Under the pieces are notes generated by a model, which worked only from the letters and a program-made list of their open reading frames with translations, was not told the origin of the DNA and ran no database searches. 64,000 bases of DNA from Proteromonas lacertae (Eukaryota; Sar; Bigyra; Opalinata; Proteromonadidae). The translations under genes were made by a program, and so were the position numbers. How positions within the stretch are numbered: position 1 is the stretch's first letter; each line of letters starts with the position of its first letter. The DNA lies in contig NGBS01000295.1 in assembly GCA_002245135.1 (NCBI GenBank), positions 124,001 through 188,000 of the forward strand. Reading direction: 5' to 3'. Shown piece after piece: positions 35,001 through 48,100 of the stretch.

Positions 35001-38000
35001 CTTCTAAATTCATCAGCATTGAAAAATGTATAAATCAAACCTCCATTTGGCATTTTTTCATGAATATAATCAACTACATCTTCAAGTGTATGACTATTAC
35101 AACATTCAATTTCTCTATCTTCAATATGTTCTTCTTTAAAACTTCTTTTTAATTCCTTTACATTCTCAGCAGCACTATTCCAAAAATCATTTCCTTCTTG
35201 AAGTATAATAAACACATCTCCAAATATTAACATATTCTTCATATAAGCTATTGGTCCATATGTTGATTTATAATTACCAAAATAAAAGACTAAATTCGAA
35301 CATACAGCAGTATGTGTATCAAAACCAACATAAATTGGAATATTGTAATAATCTGCTATTGGAATTAAAAGATTCAATTGATCAACACTATAATAACAAA
35401 TACATAAACATATAAATAATATAAATAAATACTCTTCTGATGAATATATTGTTATTACATGATGCTTAACTATAAAATCTTCAACATCATCAACTAATTC
35501 ATCATGTTTATTAGTATAATCCTTACCTAAAACATATGGTATAAACAGGCATTCATTAACTCCGTGATATATTGATATGTAGTTTATCATTGCTGTTAGA
35601 TATTCCAGTGTATCTTTATACTTAATTTCATCCAATACAATTAAATTGAAACATATACTCATCACAACCATTTCTGTTGATTCTATTTAAACATATAAAT
35701 AAATGAAATAATGTAAATACCTATATCATCAACAAAAGTAAACTGATATCCAGCTTCAAAGAATGCATAAAATGGTGGATTCATTACTACATATTTACCA
35801 CCATAAACTACACTATCATCATCATTTGCAGCTAACTGTAATATATTTATATTTGACATTAGATAATTATCACTATTGTACATTATAGTTCCTGCTATTC
35901 CTTCAATAGTTTTATGTTTTAATAACACAGATAAAGCTGTAATGTTACTTACACCAATTGATTGAATTACATTACCAATTAATTTTGTAATATAATAAGG
36001 AAATACAAATACATTATTGACTGTAATTGAATTATAGTATCTATCATTCTGTTTATCTTCAAAATCAAAATCTGTATATTTTGTTGCTTTACTAAAGTAA
36101 TAACCAAATATAAAAAGTCCATCATACATCTGAGGGGTTAAATATTCCTTTACAATCATTTCATCCAACGTTGTACTAAAAACTACAAACTTATGTTGTT
36201 GATTAATTGGATATAAACATTTCAAAAACCGAATTGAATTTTGTCTTGTCATAACCAATAAGATATTACCACCTTGTTGTGAGTATTCACTTAATAAACC
36301 CTGTACAGTTTCTTCAGTTATAGAGTCAAGGTAGTAGTAACCTTTAAATGGAAAATCATAATTCTTTCTATATATTAAAGTATTCAATATTGACTCATTG
36401 GCATAAAGCGAACCATCATATATAATAAAAGGATTATATAACAGTCTCTGATATTGTAAACTATCCAAAATAGCGAATATTGTATATCCAGCATTAAAAA
36501 GATATGAATAACTAGATGCACCTTCTTGTGGTGCAATATGAATAGACAATACTTTCTTATTCTTCAACTCCTTAATCAATATATTTTTGTAATCACTATT
36601 ATCATTAAAAAATATCATATCACAATGATATAGATTGACCAATTTCTCCAAACATTCTTTAAATTCAATTTCATTAGTATATGTCAATGAATAATAGAAT
36701 AATCTCAATTTCCTACCCTTGTCGTAGAGATTAACATTTGTTCTAAATATAGAATATTGAATTGCTTCTCTTGTCACAATTGTCATTTTTCCTGTATAAC
36801 AGTTAATATTGAATATCAAACCAACTTTTATTACATTCGCTACATTTATAGTCTTTTGACTTGTATAAGAAACATCATACAACTGTGTAGCTAAATGATA
36901 ATCAGTTGGTTGAAGTGTAGGATCAATTGTTTGAAACTTATCAAATATTGTTTCATTGGTTACTTTATTGAGAGTAGTAATAGCCAATGATTTGTATATA
37001 TATTGTGAATCTAATAACTTATATCTACCATACTTTGTTGATTCAGTTAATGTTGTGATTATATCCTTCAATATTGATAATTTATATACGTACAATGTTT
37101 TATATTGTTCATATACACTGTCTAGTATGTAATGCATATAATATCTATTCAATATAATATAATATATAAATATATAAATACACTGACATTGAAACATCAT
37201 CTATTATTTGATCTGGTAATTGATTTTTAATTTCATTCACCATTAGATCACTGTTAATCATTGTAGAGACACAATAAATGTGATTACTATCAGGATTATT
37301 TAGATAATATAAATCTCTAGTGTCGCAATTACCCATATTATATAAATTCCAGTTGTTCAAGTTTCCTTTCATCTATAATATCGTTTAGTAACTGAATATT
37401 TCTTTCTGTAAATGGTAATAAATTGATTATCAAATTGGGAGTTCTAAATACTGATGAAAATGATGAAATAGGTGTATTTTGTATTATTTGCTGATATTCA
37501 GATGTTAATAATTTACTTGAATTATATACTTCATATTCTACATTATATTGCGTTAATTGTGGTTCAATGAAAAGCTTATATATATTTACAGTGCTATCAT
37601 CGATCCATATGTGTATTTTTTTGTATACTAAGCATAATGGTGCAATACCTATTAAAATATATCATAGAATAGCAAATACTAGTCATGTAGACTGAATTAG
37701 GTTGTGACATGAAATACAAACTAGATGAAAAAGATAATGTCCTTCTAGAAAATGCAAAAAAATGTATATTGAGTGATTTGATCATAGAAACTACTTCATT
37801 TTGAACAACTTCATAGGCAAAGATTATAGCAACATTGACATGCACATTACCTGTTAAATACTTTTCCAAAGCAGTTGTATTATCTTTTCCATCATACACA
37901 AAGGGAGTAAGAATACTATAGTTTAAATTATTAGGATGACCTAAATCCATAAATACATCATGCACTATTCCACGTCTTATATACATATATTTATCAAAAT

Positions 38001-38094
38001 CACCATTGTCGGATAATATGTCTATCTCACCAACATTTATAATATCTCCCAAACAATAAATAATAATGAAAATATATATTACAAATATCCTCAT
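26072..38094 (-). CDS. Giant class C GPCR with about nine tandem periplasmic-binding-like modules
   Basis: The start MRIFVIYIFIIIYCLG is a signal peptide. From about 38,050 to 27,560 the protein is a chain of bilobed-looking modules of about 370-400 residues. Several carry the amide/urea-binding (UrtA/AmiC-like) pattern, e.g. FIFGYTCNSARLP, CLYYEGHFVG, NVVIGGGLPNQ, NVFYAGIYSHMAYR and IALVLPFTGKRG. The seven-helix domain runs from about 27,520 (SLKATTLIIAIIETLMLIIVAVV) through CRFRVWGIGNG and KCWRLKALF (GABA-B-like) to YVPKFYDFY at about 26,645. No Cys-rich linker is seen. The cytosolic tail is Ser/Thr-rich. Class C receptors sense small molecules and couple to G proteins. Introns are few and short. 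The frame needs one base skipped at about 37350, 34235, 33118, 33090, 32035, 31905 and 28790. A pseudogene is unlikely because no nonsense change needs to be assumed besides these. Confidence 0.7.
27560..38000 (-). repeat. Nine diverged ligand-binding modules in tandem
   Basis: Approximate module limits (minus strand, N to C): 38050-36860, 36860-35735, 35690-34510, 34505-33340, 33340-32185, 32185-31085, 31085-29925, 29925-28710 and 28710-27560. Spacing is about 1.1-1.2 kb each. The modules share fold-level landmarks: a hydrophobic opening strand, an NWN or similar turn, a Gly-rich NV..G.....Q segment and a closing strand before the next linker. Sequence identity is low, so the duplications are old. 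Limits are good to about 60 nt. Confidence 0.55.
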
Positions 38095-38143
38095 TTCTTA
38101 CATAAATAACATGTAGCAAATGAAAAAATAAACAAAACCGAAT

Positions 38144-38156
38144 GAGCTTGGCTCGG
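38144..38156 (-). promoter_or_regulatory. GAGCTTGGCTCGG motif before the giant receptor gene
   Basis: It lies 50 nt before the receptor start at 38094 and matches the GAGCTTGGCT seen at 55231. It belongs to the recurrent upstream motif class. Confidence 0.35.
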
Positions 38157-38270
38157 TTAGATCAATATTGTTATTCAAGAATTTTTATGGAATATAGGAG
38201 ATTTTTAGTAACTTTAATGCTTATAGCAATTATCTACTCAATTATGTGTTGAAAATGTTAAGTTTTTATT

Positions 38271-38707
38271 TTATAAGTGCATTTTCACAAAAACAGAACA
38301 AGTACATTTTATCGACAAAATGAATAAATGATTTGAATATTTTTCACAATTGAAATTCTTTAAAGCTTCTATTTTATCCTTCATCCATACACAAAATATT
38401 TTATCATCTCCACTAAGTACACTTTCAATTAATGAAGGTTTAAACATATCACAATTAATATTGGAAGGGAAATACAAAACAATTTCATAATTTAATCATT
38501 CTATCATATTCTCAGCCGTACTTTGTCCTCTGACTGCAAGTTGATGAAAATAGCCTGCACATAATGAAATATCACCATATAAATACCTTAGACACACTTA
38601 TCTCAGCATTCTGTATATAATTATTATAAATCAACTTAAAACTTTCACCAAATCTTAATGTATCAACTGTTTCTTCTTCATTACATTTTGCTCGACTATA
38701 ACATACT
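38271..38707 (-). pseudogene. Kinesin motor-domain fragment with downstream remnant
   Basis: On the minus strand about 38707-38596 reads CNEEETVDTLRFGESFKLIYNN, matching the last helix of the kinesin motor (family NEEETLSTLRFGxRAKxIKN). A 32-nt intron-like piece (about 38557-38588) is followed by about 18 codons, an in-frame TGA and another open stretch (38477-38271, about 68 codons, unrecognised). The nucleotide-binding P-loop and the rest of the motor are absent from the neighbouring 2 kb. This looks like a relic or a misplaced exon rather than a working kinesin. The identification rests on one motif of about 20 residues. Confidence 0.4.
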
Positions 38708-39696
38708 GTAACTCATGTTTTTCATTAAAGTGAAACGGTTTTATTTTTTAATATATTTTGATTTTTCTTTTTGTGAAGATTAGAATGAATGAATTTGTTG
38801 TATGTTGCTAACTAAACATTTACATACAATAATATAATCATTACAGCATATTTATTTTTACAATACAAGTTTAATTTGAAACTAACCTAAGTTTAAATTC
38901 TTCATTTAAATTGAATCTAATTAGTTATAATTGTTTGAATTATTTTCTTTATTATATTTCCTTAAAGAAATAAATTGTGATTCAAACATTATTAATAAAT
39001 AAACAAACGCCAAGTTCTTTGCATCATTCCATTGCAGATAAAAGAAAAAAGGAACTCAGATTATCTCAACAATATGCTCCTCTTGATTCCTTCTCTCTAT
39101 TACTATTTAATCTTTGATTATATTTTTACATAAACAGATGATGTATATTTTACAGTTTACATCCATGCTACTCAATAAAACAGAAAAAGATAACGTTATA
39201 CCCGTAAAATGATGATGGTTGTACTTTCTTTAGTTAAACTATGTACAAACATAGTCATCGCTTATTAGGATGAAAAATTGCCAAATAATCAATACATTAA
39301 CTGATGATATTATGAATCATGTGAAAAGTATGATAGTTAACGCAAAGAATACCATCATTATAAATGTCAATAAGTAGAAACGGTGGATATATGTTAGCTG
39401 ATAATAGTAAAATAAATGTTGTGCGCCGTTGAGCGTTAAGAAGACTTTTTTCAATTCTAATATCATAAACGTAACCTCTGGCCCTTCAATATTACTAATC
39501 AACACTTTGTTTTCCAAAATAGTTACGTTGGCCTAATATCGTATAGTCGTGTTTAGGTTCCTGTGCTGGAAACACTTTTTATTTTTATATTATTTTAAAA
39601 GCTTATAACAATAGTAGACATCGGGATAAAGGTTTTAAATAGAAAAAGAATACCTACTTATTGCATTTACCTACTTAAAATTTATTTTGAAAAAAC

Positions 39697-39718
39697 AGGC
39701 TTGAATGAGGCTTGAATA
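39697..39718. promoter_or_regulatory. Doubled AGGCTTGAAT motif
   Basis: AGGCTTGAATG and AGGCTTGAATA stand head to tail 14 nt apart. They match the recurrent upstream motif, but no gene start is recognised nearby. Confidence 0.25.
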
Positions 39719-40161
39719 GATTTTTTATTTTTTCATTTTTAAGAGTCTTAACATCTAAATATGTGTGATTTAATTGCTTAAACTAATGTATTTTTAACTC
39801 TAGTAGTGATTGAAGCAAAAAAATCAAAAATAAAATTATAATTGTTTTCAATATGTTGGGATAAAGTTCAAAAATATATATATCGCAGATGTAGCTTATA
39901 TGACAAAGTAAGATTATATTTGCATATAACTCGCCATCAAACCACACACTATCGTATGTATTTAACTCCACATAAAATGCACATGCAATAATCAGATCCT
40001 TTTAATTTTAATATATTATTCCAATAACCTTTTTGTGATTAAACCCCAGTCTTTCTAGTTTATTAGAATCACGTAAAATTATTACTTCCTTTATTGCTTC
40101 AAGTGGTAAAACTATGTCCCTATAATCAAAAAAGAAAAAAAAGATTTACTCAAACCTGCAG

Positions 40162-40183
40162 CCTATAGGTAAAACCTATAGGT
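40162..40183. repeat. CCTATAGGT direct repeat
   Basis: Two copies of CCTATAGGT separated by AAAA; each contains the palindrome CCTATAGG. It lies 120 nt before the calpain start. No function is evident. Confidence 0.35.
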
Positions 40184-40304
40184 CGTGATTGATTCGTACA
40201 ACCCTGGTTTTTAATGATAATTAGCTCATTCAAATAACTCAAACTATTTGGGGTTAAATAAATAATTTTTCAAACACCTTAACTTTAAAATATTTATTAT
40301 TAAA

Positions 40305-43300
40305 ATGACAAGCTATTGGATTAGCATTATTGTTGCTGTTATAGCAATAGCTCTTATTCGTAGCTTACTTCGTTGCATATTCAAAAGAATATCTAAGGAA
40401 AAACAGACATGTGAGAATCTATATTATGAGGTATTGTTAATTGTGTTAATAAGTTTAGGCAAGATTAGCAGAGGATAATAATTCATATATGTTTAGTAAA
40501 AGTCTATATATACAGTCATTACTTTGTTTTTATTCTTTAACATATTCCTCAAGACAATCAAGTTATAATACCCATTTAAAAACTATCGAAGATATATCCA
40601 CCAAATTAAAATCTATAGAAGACTTAGCTAATTATGAATTCTATTCTGTATAACTAAAATTGAAAATCGCCTATAATATATAGAATAGATTACCAAGTGA
40701 TAATGTAACCCCATTAAATATACCAGTGAATTACTTGAAAGCTGTATTTTGTGTGGAATATTCTCAAACATTATCATCTGTTGGAAAATATAGAGAATCT
40801 CTGAGATTATTAAAACAATCAAAGAAATTATTCGAATCAGTTAATAATTTATCAATAAATGAAGAGTAATACAATGTTTATGTATATTATAATAGAAAGA
40901 ATAAAAGAGATTATTTAGAAATTATTAATTCGCTAGAAAAAGCTATTCCTTCTAATGACAATTATCAAATAAAAGAATCTAATATTATCGATAATGAAGA
41001 AGTATATATAGATATAGATATTTAATTATTTAAATATGAATAGTTTGACATATTAAAAGAATCAAGTAGAATAGAAGACATTAACATTCCATTATTCTCA
41101 AACTATTCACTTTATAATGAGCAATTCGATTCAAATGAATTATTTACAGATAGTTTTGATTATAGAAAAAATGAACTGTTTAATATAACCGGAATATGGA
41201 AAAGACCACATGAGGTTTTTAACAGAATACCTGAAGTTGCTTATAGTTTTCTATCTCCTTCAGTAAAACAACTACAAATTGGTGATTGTGTGAATATTGC
41301 TTCAATAATGGCAGTTGCAAATCATATGAGTTTATTTGGATCTTCATTTCTAAAAGATATGATATATCCACATAGCAAAGAAGGATTTCCATTATATAAT
41401 CCATATGGTAAATATATCATAAAGTTATTTATAAATGGTGAATTTCGAAGTATAACAGTGGATGATAGGATATTAATTCATTCAAATTATAATATCAATT
41501 TATTAGGTCAGTCCTTAATATCAAATGAATTATGGGTTACTCTTATTGAAAAAGCATTATTGAAAGTATATTATACTGATCATACTAGTTATTATGGATT
41601 GTCTGGTTTAACTGGTTGGTCAACTAGATTATTTGAAAATAGTGAGATAAAAGAGAATATGAAAGATATATGGAATGAAATATATGAAGATTTTAAGTAC
41701 ATATATATTATTTTATTATTATTAGTAAAGGAAATATAATTGCTACATTATCATCAAAAGAAGATGGTGTAAAAGATATGATATATAAACATCGATATGC
41801 AATACTCAGTGTATTAATGTGTTATTATTATATATTAGATGAGAGAATATAAGAAAGAGAAATGGATATTAGTTGGTAATTCACATGGAATAGAAGGTCC
41901 ATGGTTTATTAATAAGAGCAATATTTGGGATGAAAAGCACCAACATGTATAATATAATATAAATTATCTTTAAATAGTATATTGGATATAACAATGATTT
42001 AGGTGAAGTATTTAAAAGTGTGAATATGGCATGGTTTTTGTATAAGGAAATTATTGATGAAATAGCAGGAATGTATAATATTTTATCAATATTATGCATA
42101 TGATTGTATAGTGAAGTAGCTTATAGTCCTGATTTATATCCACATATCACTACCTATAGTTTTATGATGGCAAATATTGTACCAAAAGATGTTTACTTTA
42201 GAAACCAGTATTATATAGAAGTAGAACCAATAAGATGGGAAGGAGAGATATTTATTCATTTTGAAAGACATAATAGATATAAAGCTGATACAAATGTTTC
42301 TGTTATAACTGATATTGTGGATGTAAGTGATGAAAAGGTGAAAAGATTAGTGTCATATTCTTCTGTATTAATTATTATTTGTTATTATCATTTTTATCAT
42401 TATAGTTACACACAAAAACCTCAACAAAAACGTGGGGACAAAGATTGAAGATAACCAAACCATCAAAGTATATATTAGTAACTTATTTGAATCAGAATGT
42501 CATTAATCCATTAGCAATAACAATGAAAATGTATTATAAACAAGTAACCATCGCAAATCATCCAATACCACTTCAGAAATATGATAATGTTTATAAAGAA
42601 GATATAAAATGGATAAATGATTATAATATGATGGGAGAATTACATTATCTTAGACCTCAAATTAAATTCCATGTTTCTCAACCATCATCAATATTTATTC
42701 AAATATCTAGTAAGAATCATCAATTAGGAGGTAAATTATATAAAATAATGAATAAAGAGAGAGTAATATGTGATGGAGATGATGTGCTAATAACAGAATT
42801 ATCCAATGCAATATGAAATATGTGTTGGTGAATCAATTATTGAAGAAGAAGGTGATTATGTCTTTATTCCATACTTATATCTTTTTTGTTATTTATATGA
42901 ATATTTAAATGAACTTATATATTTCTTTAACTTCATTTTTCTGTAAGTTCAATGCAAATGATGATATAATTCATGTTGAAATACAATCAGAAATAAGATT
43001 ATCATTAATATTATTACCACCAATTACAGATTTTAAAGTATCAAAGTTGGAAGGAAATGTAAAAACATCCAATCAAAATATGTATTATATATATATAGAT
43101 TTTACATAATAGAATTCCTGAAATTTATCTTCAATTTCCTCAATATCAAATTAACATAAATGAAAAATCAACAATTCTGTTGAAATCTATGGATTATTGG
43201 ATTTATGACATGATATTATTTGATTCAAAAGGTAATCCAGTTATTGATTCAAATCAATACAATATTTCATCAATAAGTCATTGTATTATAGTTTTTATAT

Positions 43301-45057
43301 ATTATAAATCATAGCTATATATAGTTATGCATTCAATGTTAATGCTGGTTATTATACACTTGTTTTAATTCCATATCTTTTTAGTGTTTTGCGAAAGATT
43401 ATTGATTTCTTAATTCACTTTTTTTTACTGTTCAAAATGTGATAATGAATTCTTATAAAGTTCTTTTATGGTATAATAGTAGATTAAGTGCTGGTGTTAT
43501 TGATTTGAATAATCAACTAAATAGCTATTTAAAAATAGTAAAAGAATAATCCATAAGTTCAAAAGGAGTGGATGTAATAATTGTCCATCTGTTGATCAAT
43601 GGAAATTAGAAATATTAGACAATAATTGTATAATAAGAATTCAGATTAATGAGATTAAAGAAATGAAAGAAATACAAGTAATTAACAACAAAGGCAATAG
43701 AATATTTAGTTTTGGTGAAAATGAAATTATATATACATTTAATTTGAATAATAATTCAACATCCTCAGTGAGGTTTAATAAAGGTGTTTATACATTGTTA
43801 CCAATATTTTCGCAGTATATTACAATATATATATAATGTAAACAGAGAAAATACTAATATGACACCTGAAATGAATATAGATATAAGTGGTACAAATAAA
43901 TTTCAATTATCATTGATCAATAATTTCTTTAGTTTGAGTGTTGAAGGAAAATGGAATAACAATAACAATGATGGTCATAATCATCACACAATTACTCCCC
44001 AATATCAAGTAACATTATTAAAAACAACAACACTTTATATCCACTATACCACAACATTACCTGATAATGCAATTTGTTTAAATATTTATAATCATAATGG
44101 CAGAATATATGATTATGATGATGAATTGAAAGATGAAGATAGAATTGAAAATACTAATACCTACAAGTATTATTCATATGATACAGTTAAATCTAATTTA
44201 AAACCAGGTAATTACATATTTGAATTACTGATATACAAGAAAGCAAATGATGGTAAGTATATCTTATTAATCGAAAGTGAAGATTCATTTGAAATGAGTA
44301 GAATTAAAGAGTTAGGAGAATTTAAGAATCATTATAAATATGATGGTGGATGGTATAAACGTGATGGAACTGCAGCAGGTTGTATAAATCATAAACAATA
44401 CTATAATAATCCAATGTATAATGAGTATTTCTATTATTCAATAGAATTCCATTAGAGATAATGAACGATAATACAGATATTCAATGTGTTTTGAAACATA
44501 AATACTATGATCGTATTGGTACATCTCTTGACATATACATCGATAATCTAGTGGAATCAGGCAAAGAACAGTTAATGAAATATCCTAAAGCTATATATAA
44601 GATAAAAGATCAATACTTTTCTGGTATTTTACCAATAGTTGGAAAGACAAAAACATTATCTAAAGGTAATTATTTCATTGTTCCTTCAACATTTGATCCT
44701 TTAGAGACAGGGTATAGTGTTGATTTATATTCATCGAAAGAGATTAAATCTGATTTATTAAAATTGCAAATGCCTGATGTTTACAAAGATTTATGGGAAA
44801 TAGATGAAAAATTATTACTTAGTTCTAATTTATTGTATTATTCAAACAATCATATTGAAGATTTGGATTTAAGAACAGAATTGAGAATTAATGATGTAGA
44901 ATATCTAAAATCTTCACTTTATTCTGTATTAGCACATTCAAAGAAACAACAAGAAGTGATAAATGATCTTGAAAAGAAATTAAATATAAGTAGTGTTGAA
45001 AATGTAATAGTAAAAGAAGAAAAGAAGAATGAATATCATAAATCATTTAGGAAGTGA
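40305..45057 (+). CDS. Calpain-7-like cysteine protease with N-terminal membrane anchor
   Basis: The start MTSYWISIIVAVIAIALIRSL is a signal anchor. It is followed by an MIT-like helical region (ARLAEDNNSYMFSKSLYIQSLL), then the protease core. The likely catalytic Cys is in IGDCVNIAS (codon at 41287-41289), His in KHRYAIL (41790-41792) and Asn in ILVGNSHG (41878-41880). The PHSKEGFPLYNPYGKYIIKL stretch parallels calpain-7 (PQNKDGEPEYNPCGKYMVKL). Downstream are several beta-rich C2-like domains; one ends YDGGWYKRDGTAAGCINH...NNP, as in calpain-7 (GKWSGQSAGGC...NNP). A coiled tail closes the protein. Calpain-7/PalB works with ESCRT-III. About a dozen introns are present. The frame breaks at about 42805 (one base extra) and 44452 (one short), and two C2-region junctions are unresolved. 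Confidence 0.7.
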
Positions 45058-45134
45058 GTTCTTAATATTTATTTATATATTTCTATATATATTTTTGGGG
45101 ATTAAATAAAAATTGGAATAAGAAATACAAATTT

Positions 45135-48100
45135 TTATTCAATGTTATAAAATTCTTTCATTAACTCTATTTTTTCTTTTGCTGATATTCCACCAAGCTT
45201 TATTAATCTTACTGTAGAAAAGCAATCCAAAAATGTCTTTAATTCTGATTTATCTATATTTTCTTTCACTGTTATTGATAATTCATCTAATTTATAAAAG
45301 ATTTCTTCATTATCTATCATTAATCTTAACTCTCTTTCATTTAGCTCATTTCCTTCTATGTCAATCTTTTTTAATTGTTCATAACCTTTTAATCTTTCAA
45401 TTAATGTTTTTAATCCCTTTTCATTCATTCCCACATCTATTCAAGAAATAAATTATGTTACTTTTATATAAAATACTTGATAAATTCAACGATATTTTCT
45501 TTCCATAACAATCTACTTTTACAAAGCTGTTAAGATTATTACATATAATCTCTATTCCCTCATCTCCAATTTCATTACTACATATCGAAATATGTTCATT
45601 AAAATAATGCACTGAATGATCTTTTAATTCTTTTAATCCATTACAACTAACATTATTATTGGATAAGTTTAGGCTTTGATATCCTGTTCTTTTTATTAAT
45701 GAAATATGAGAATCATTTAAATTTAAATCTATTTCATTAGAGAAGTATAATATATACTGGAAAAATCATATTCTCCATGAAAACCAACACAATTAACACA
45801 ATAATCCAAATAATACTCCTTTTCTTCAGTAGTCCAGGATGTATTATTCATTTTTATGAATGGATTTCTGTATTTTTTTAATGATTTTTCACAAATTGAT
45901 TTTAATCCATTCATTTTTATGTTATTTCCTTTTAGATTTATTGCCACACAACTTCGAGTTTTACTAAATCCATCTGCTAACAACATAACACTTTCATCAT
46001 CTATTGAAGTATTACTCAAATCAATTTCATAATCACCATTCATTACCATACATATTCTATCTAACAATAACTTAAATCCACTATTACCGATAGGATTATC
46101 TAATATTAAATATTTCAATTAATATACTATGAAGGAACAAGAAGTCAATATCTATATTCTTCACTAAATAATCTATTCCTTCAGCATCAATATTATTGCC
46201 ACTTATATCAATCAGACCATAATTTCCACCACGTTTTTTTATAGCATCAACTAGATATTTTAATCCAATTGATGATAGTCCCAATTCTATTCAATAAATA
46301 GAAATGATTATTACTATACCAGAACAATCAATCATACCCGTCTCAATAACATAATCATAGTCTTTTAATAACATAAAATGTGGAGACAGTATTTTCATCC
46401 CTTCATCTCCTATTTCATTGCCTTTTATATGAAGTTCTTCAAGTCTTGGAAATGAAGATAAATTGTTAATCAGCACTTCAATACTTTTATATGTTAGTTT
46501 ATTATCTATAGATAAGATAAATAATTATTTTATACTTATCAAATACAGCTTTTGTATTTCCTTGAATTCATTCGATCCTTAATGAAATGAATGAGTTGAA
46601 AAAATTATCATCAACTCCAAAATTAATCATATCGATTACATAATTCATAGTTACATCTCTGTCTTCAATATATCTTACTAATTCTGGAATTTCTTTATCT
46701 ATTAACAATTCTTTACATGATTCACAATAAATATGCTGACATTTGGAGAACAATGCTTTTATTGCTGTAGAATGAATATTTTTGTTTCTTTTGACATATA
46801 TTTCTTCTAGATTTGGATATTTATCTAATTCTTCTGATAATGATATTATTGATTTATCATCTAAATTCATTTCTATTAGATTTAAGTATTTGTTTCTCAT
46901 TAATAATAAGTGCAAATATGGTAGTAATAACATCAAGCCTTTTGAACCAATTGGATTAGCTATATCAGAGTAATATATTATAAAAAAATACATGACATAT
47001 TCACATGTTTCAATTTCATGAATGGAATTGATGAAATAAATGACTTAACAAAATGGAAAGAAAGACTTAGGTTGGATAAATCTAGTTCTTGAAGATTTGA
47101 TAACTTTGAAAATAATGATCCAAATAATGCATGACACTTGAATGGTATAACCATTTCTGTGATGTTATAATTTACTGCTATAGTAATATAATCATTTGAT
47201 TTATACCGAATATAAGTTTTACTGAATTGATTAGTTTCAATATTCTAAAGAAATAATCCATCCCTTCTTCACATAAACAAACACAACTATTGTCAATTTT
47301 AATCATTTCTTTATCATGAACATCAATACCAATATTAAATACCATTCCATCTAAATGACATTGTCTAATTTCACATTCATGATGGATTTGAAGCTTCAGT
47401 TTATCTATTATTGTATAATCTTCTTTGTATAATTTCATCATCAATAATATTGATAATACTCTTTCATTTGGTTTATTATTGTAGCATTTTATCATATTAT
47501 CTCGAATATCTTCATAACAATCATTATTAACATAATACTTTGAAGGAAACACCACTGGAAGTGTATTATTATTATATAATATCTCTTTTCTTACAGCCAA
47601 CATGTCTATAATATTCTTATCATCTTTTACTATTTCATTCATCTTTGTCATTTCTTTCTTCAACTCTATTAAACTAATTCTATCTTCTATCTTCAATTTC
47701 AACATTCTATCTATCATTTTTTTCATCATGTCATTATCACATTCTACATCAAAACTGTATTTACATCTCAGAATGTTATTCAAAGTTTTATTCATATTTT
47801 CATCTTCATTAAATGGTAATTTCTTGTTTATCATTTCATACAATATACATCCAATTGACCAAATTACACTTCTCTCATCACATTCTAATCCATTCAACTC
47901 TTCTGGGCTTTTGAAATTTATGTCATATATTCCCATATTTTCAGCACCTTTTTCTCTTAATAAATTCAAGAATAAATCACATAGCTTTATTTCACTATCT
48001 TCTTCATATATTATGTTACTACTCTTCAAATTACCAACAACTATATTGTGTCCAATAAATATCATCATAATATCACAAATTGCACATGTTACATTGGTTA

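Larger units (their letters stand above)
38708..40304. other. Gene-poor stretch of about 1.6 kb
   Basis: No convincing gene. It holds two short minus-strand ORFs (39317-39517 and 39783-39971, about 60 codons each) with hydrophobic but unrecognised products. A doubled AGGCTTGAATG motif lies at 39697-39718 and a CCTATAGGT direct repeat at 40162-40183. This is the largest gap between genes in the window and lies beside the kinesin remnant, so it may be a decaying region. Confidence 0.45.

Noticed and set aside
40162-40183. CCTATAGGT repeat as an operator or transposon end
   Set aside because: Only two copies, no terminal repeats or transposase nearby; reported as a simple repeat.
43440-43560. 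Frame break in the calpain C2-like region
   Set aside because: A GTTATTG...AAATAG intron restores the frame between SAG and LFKNSK.
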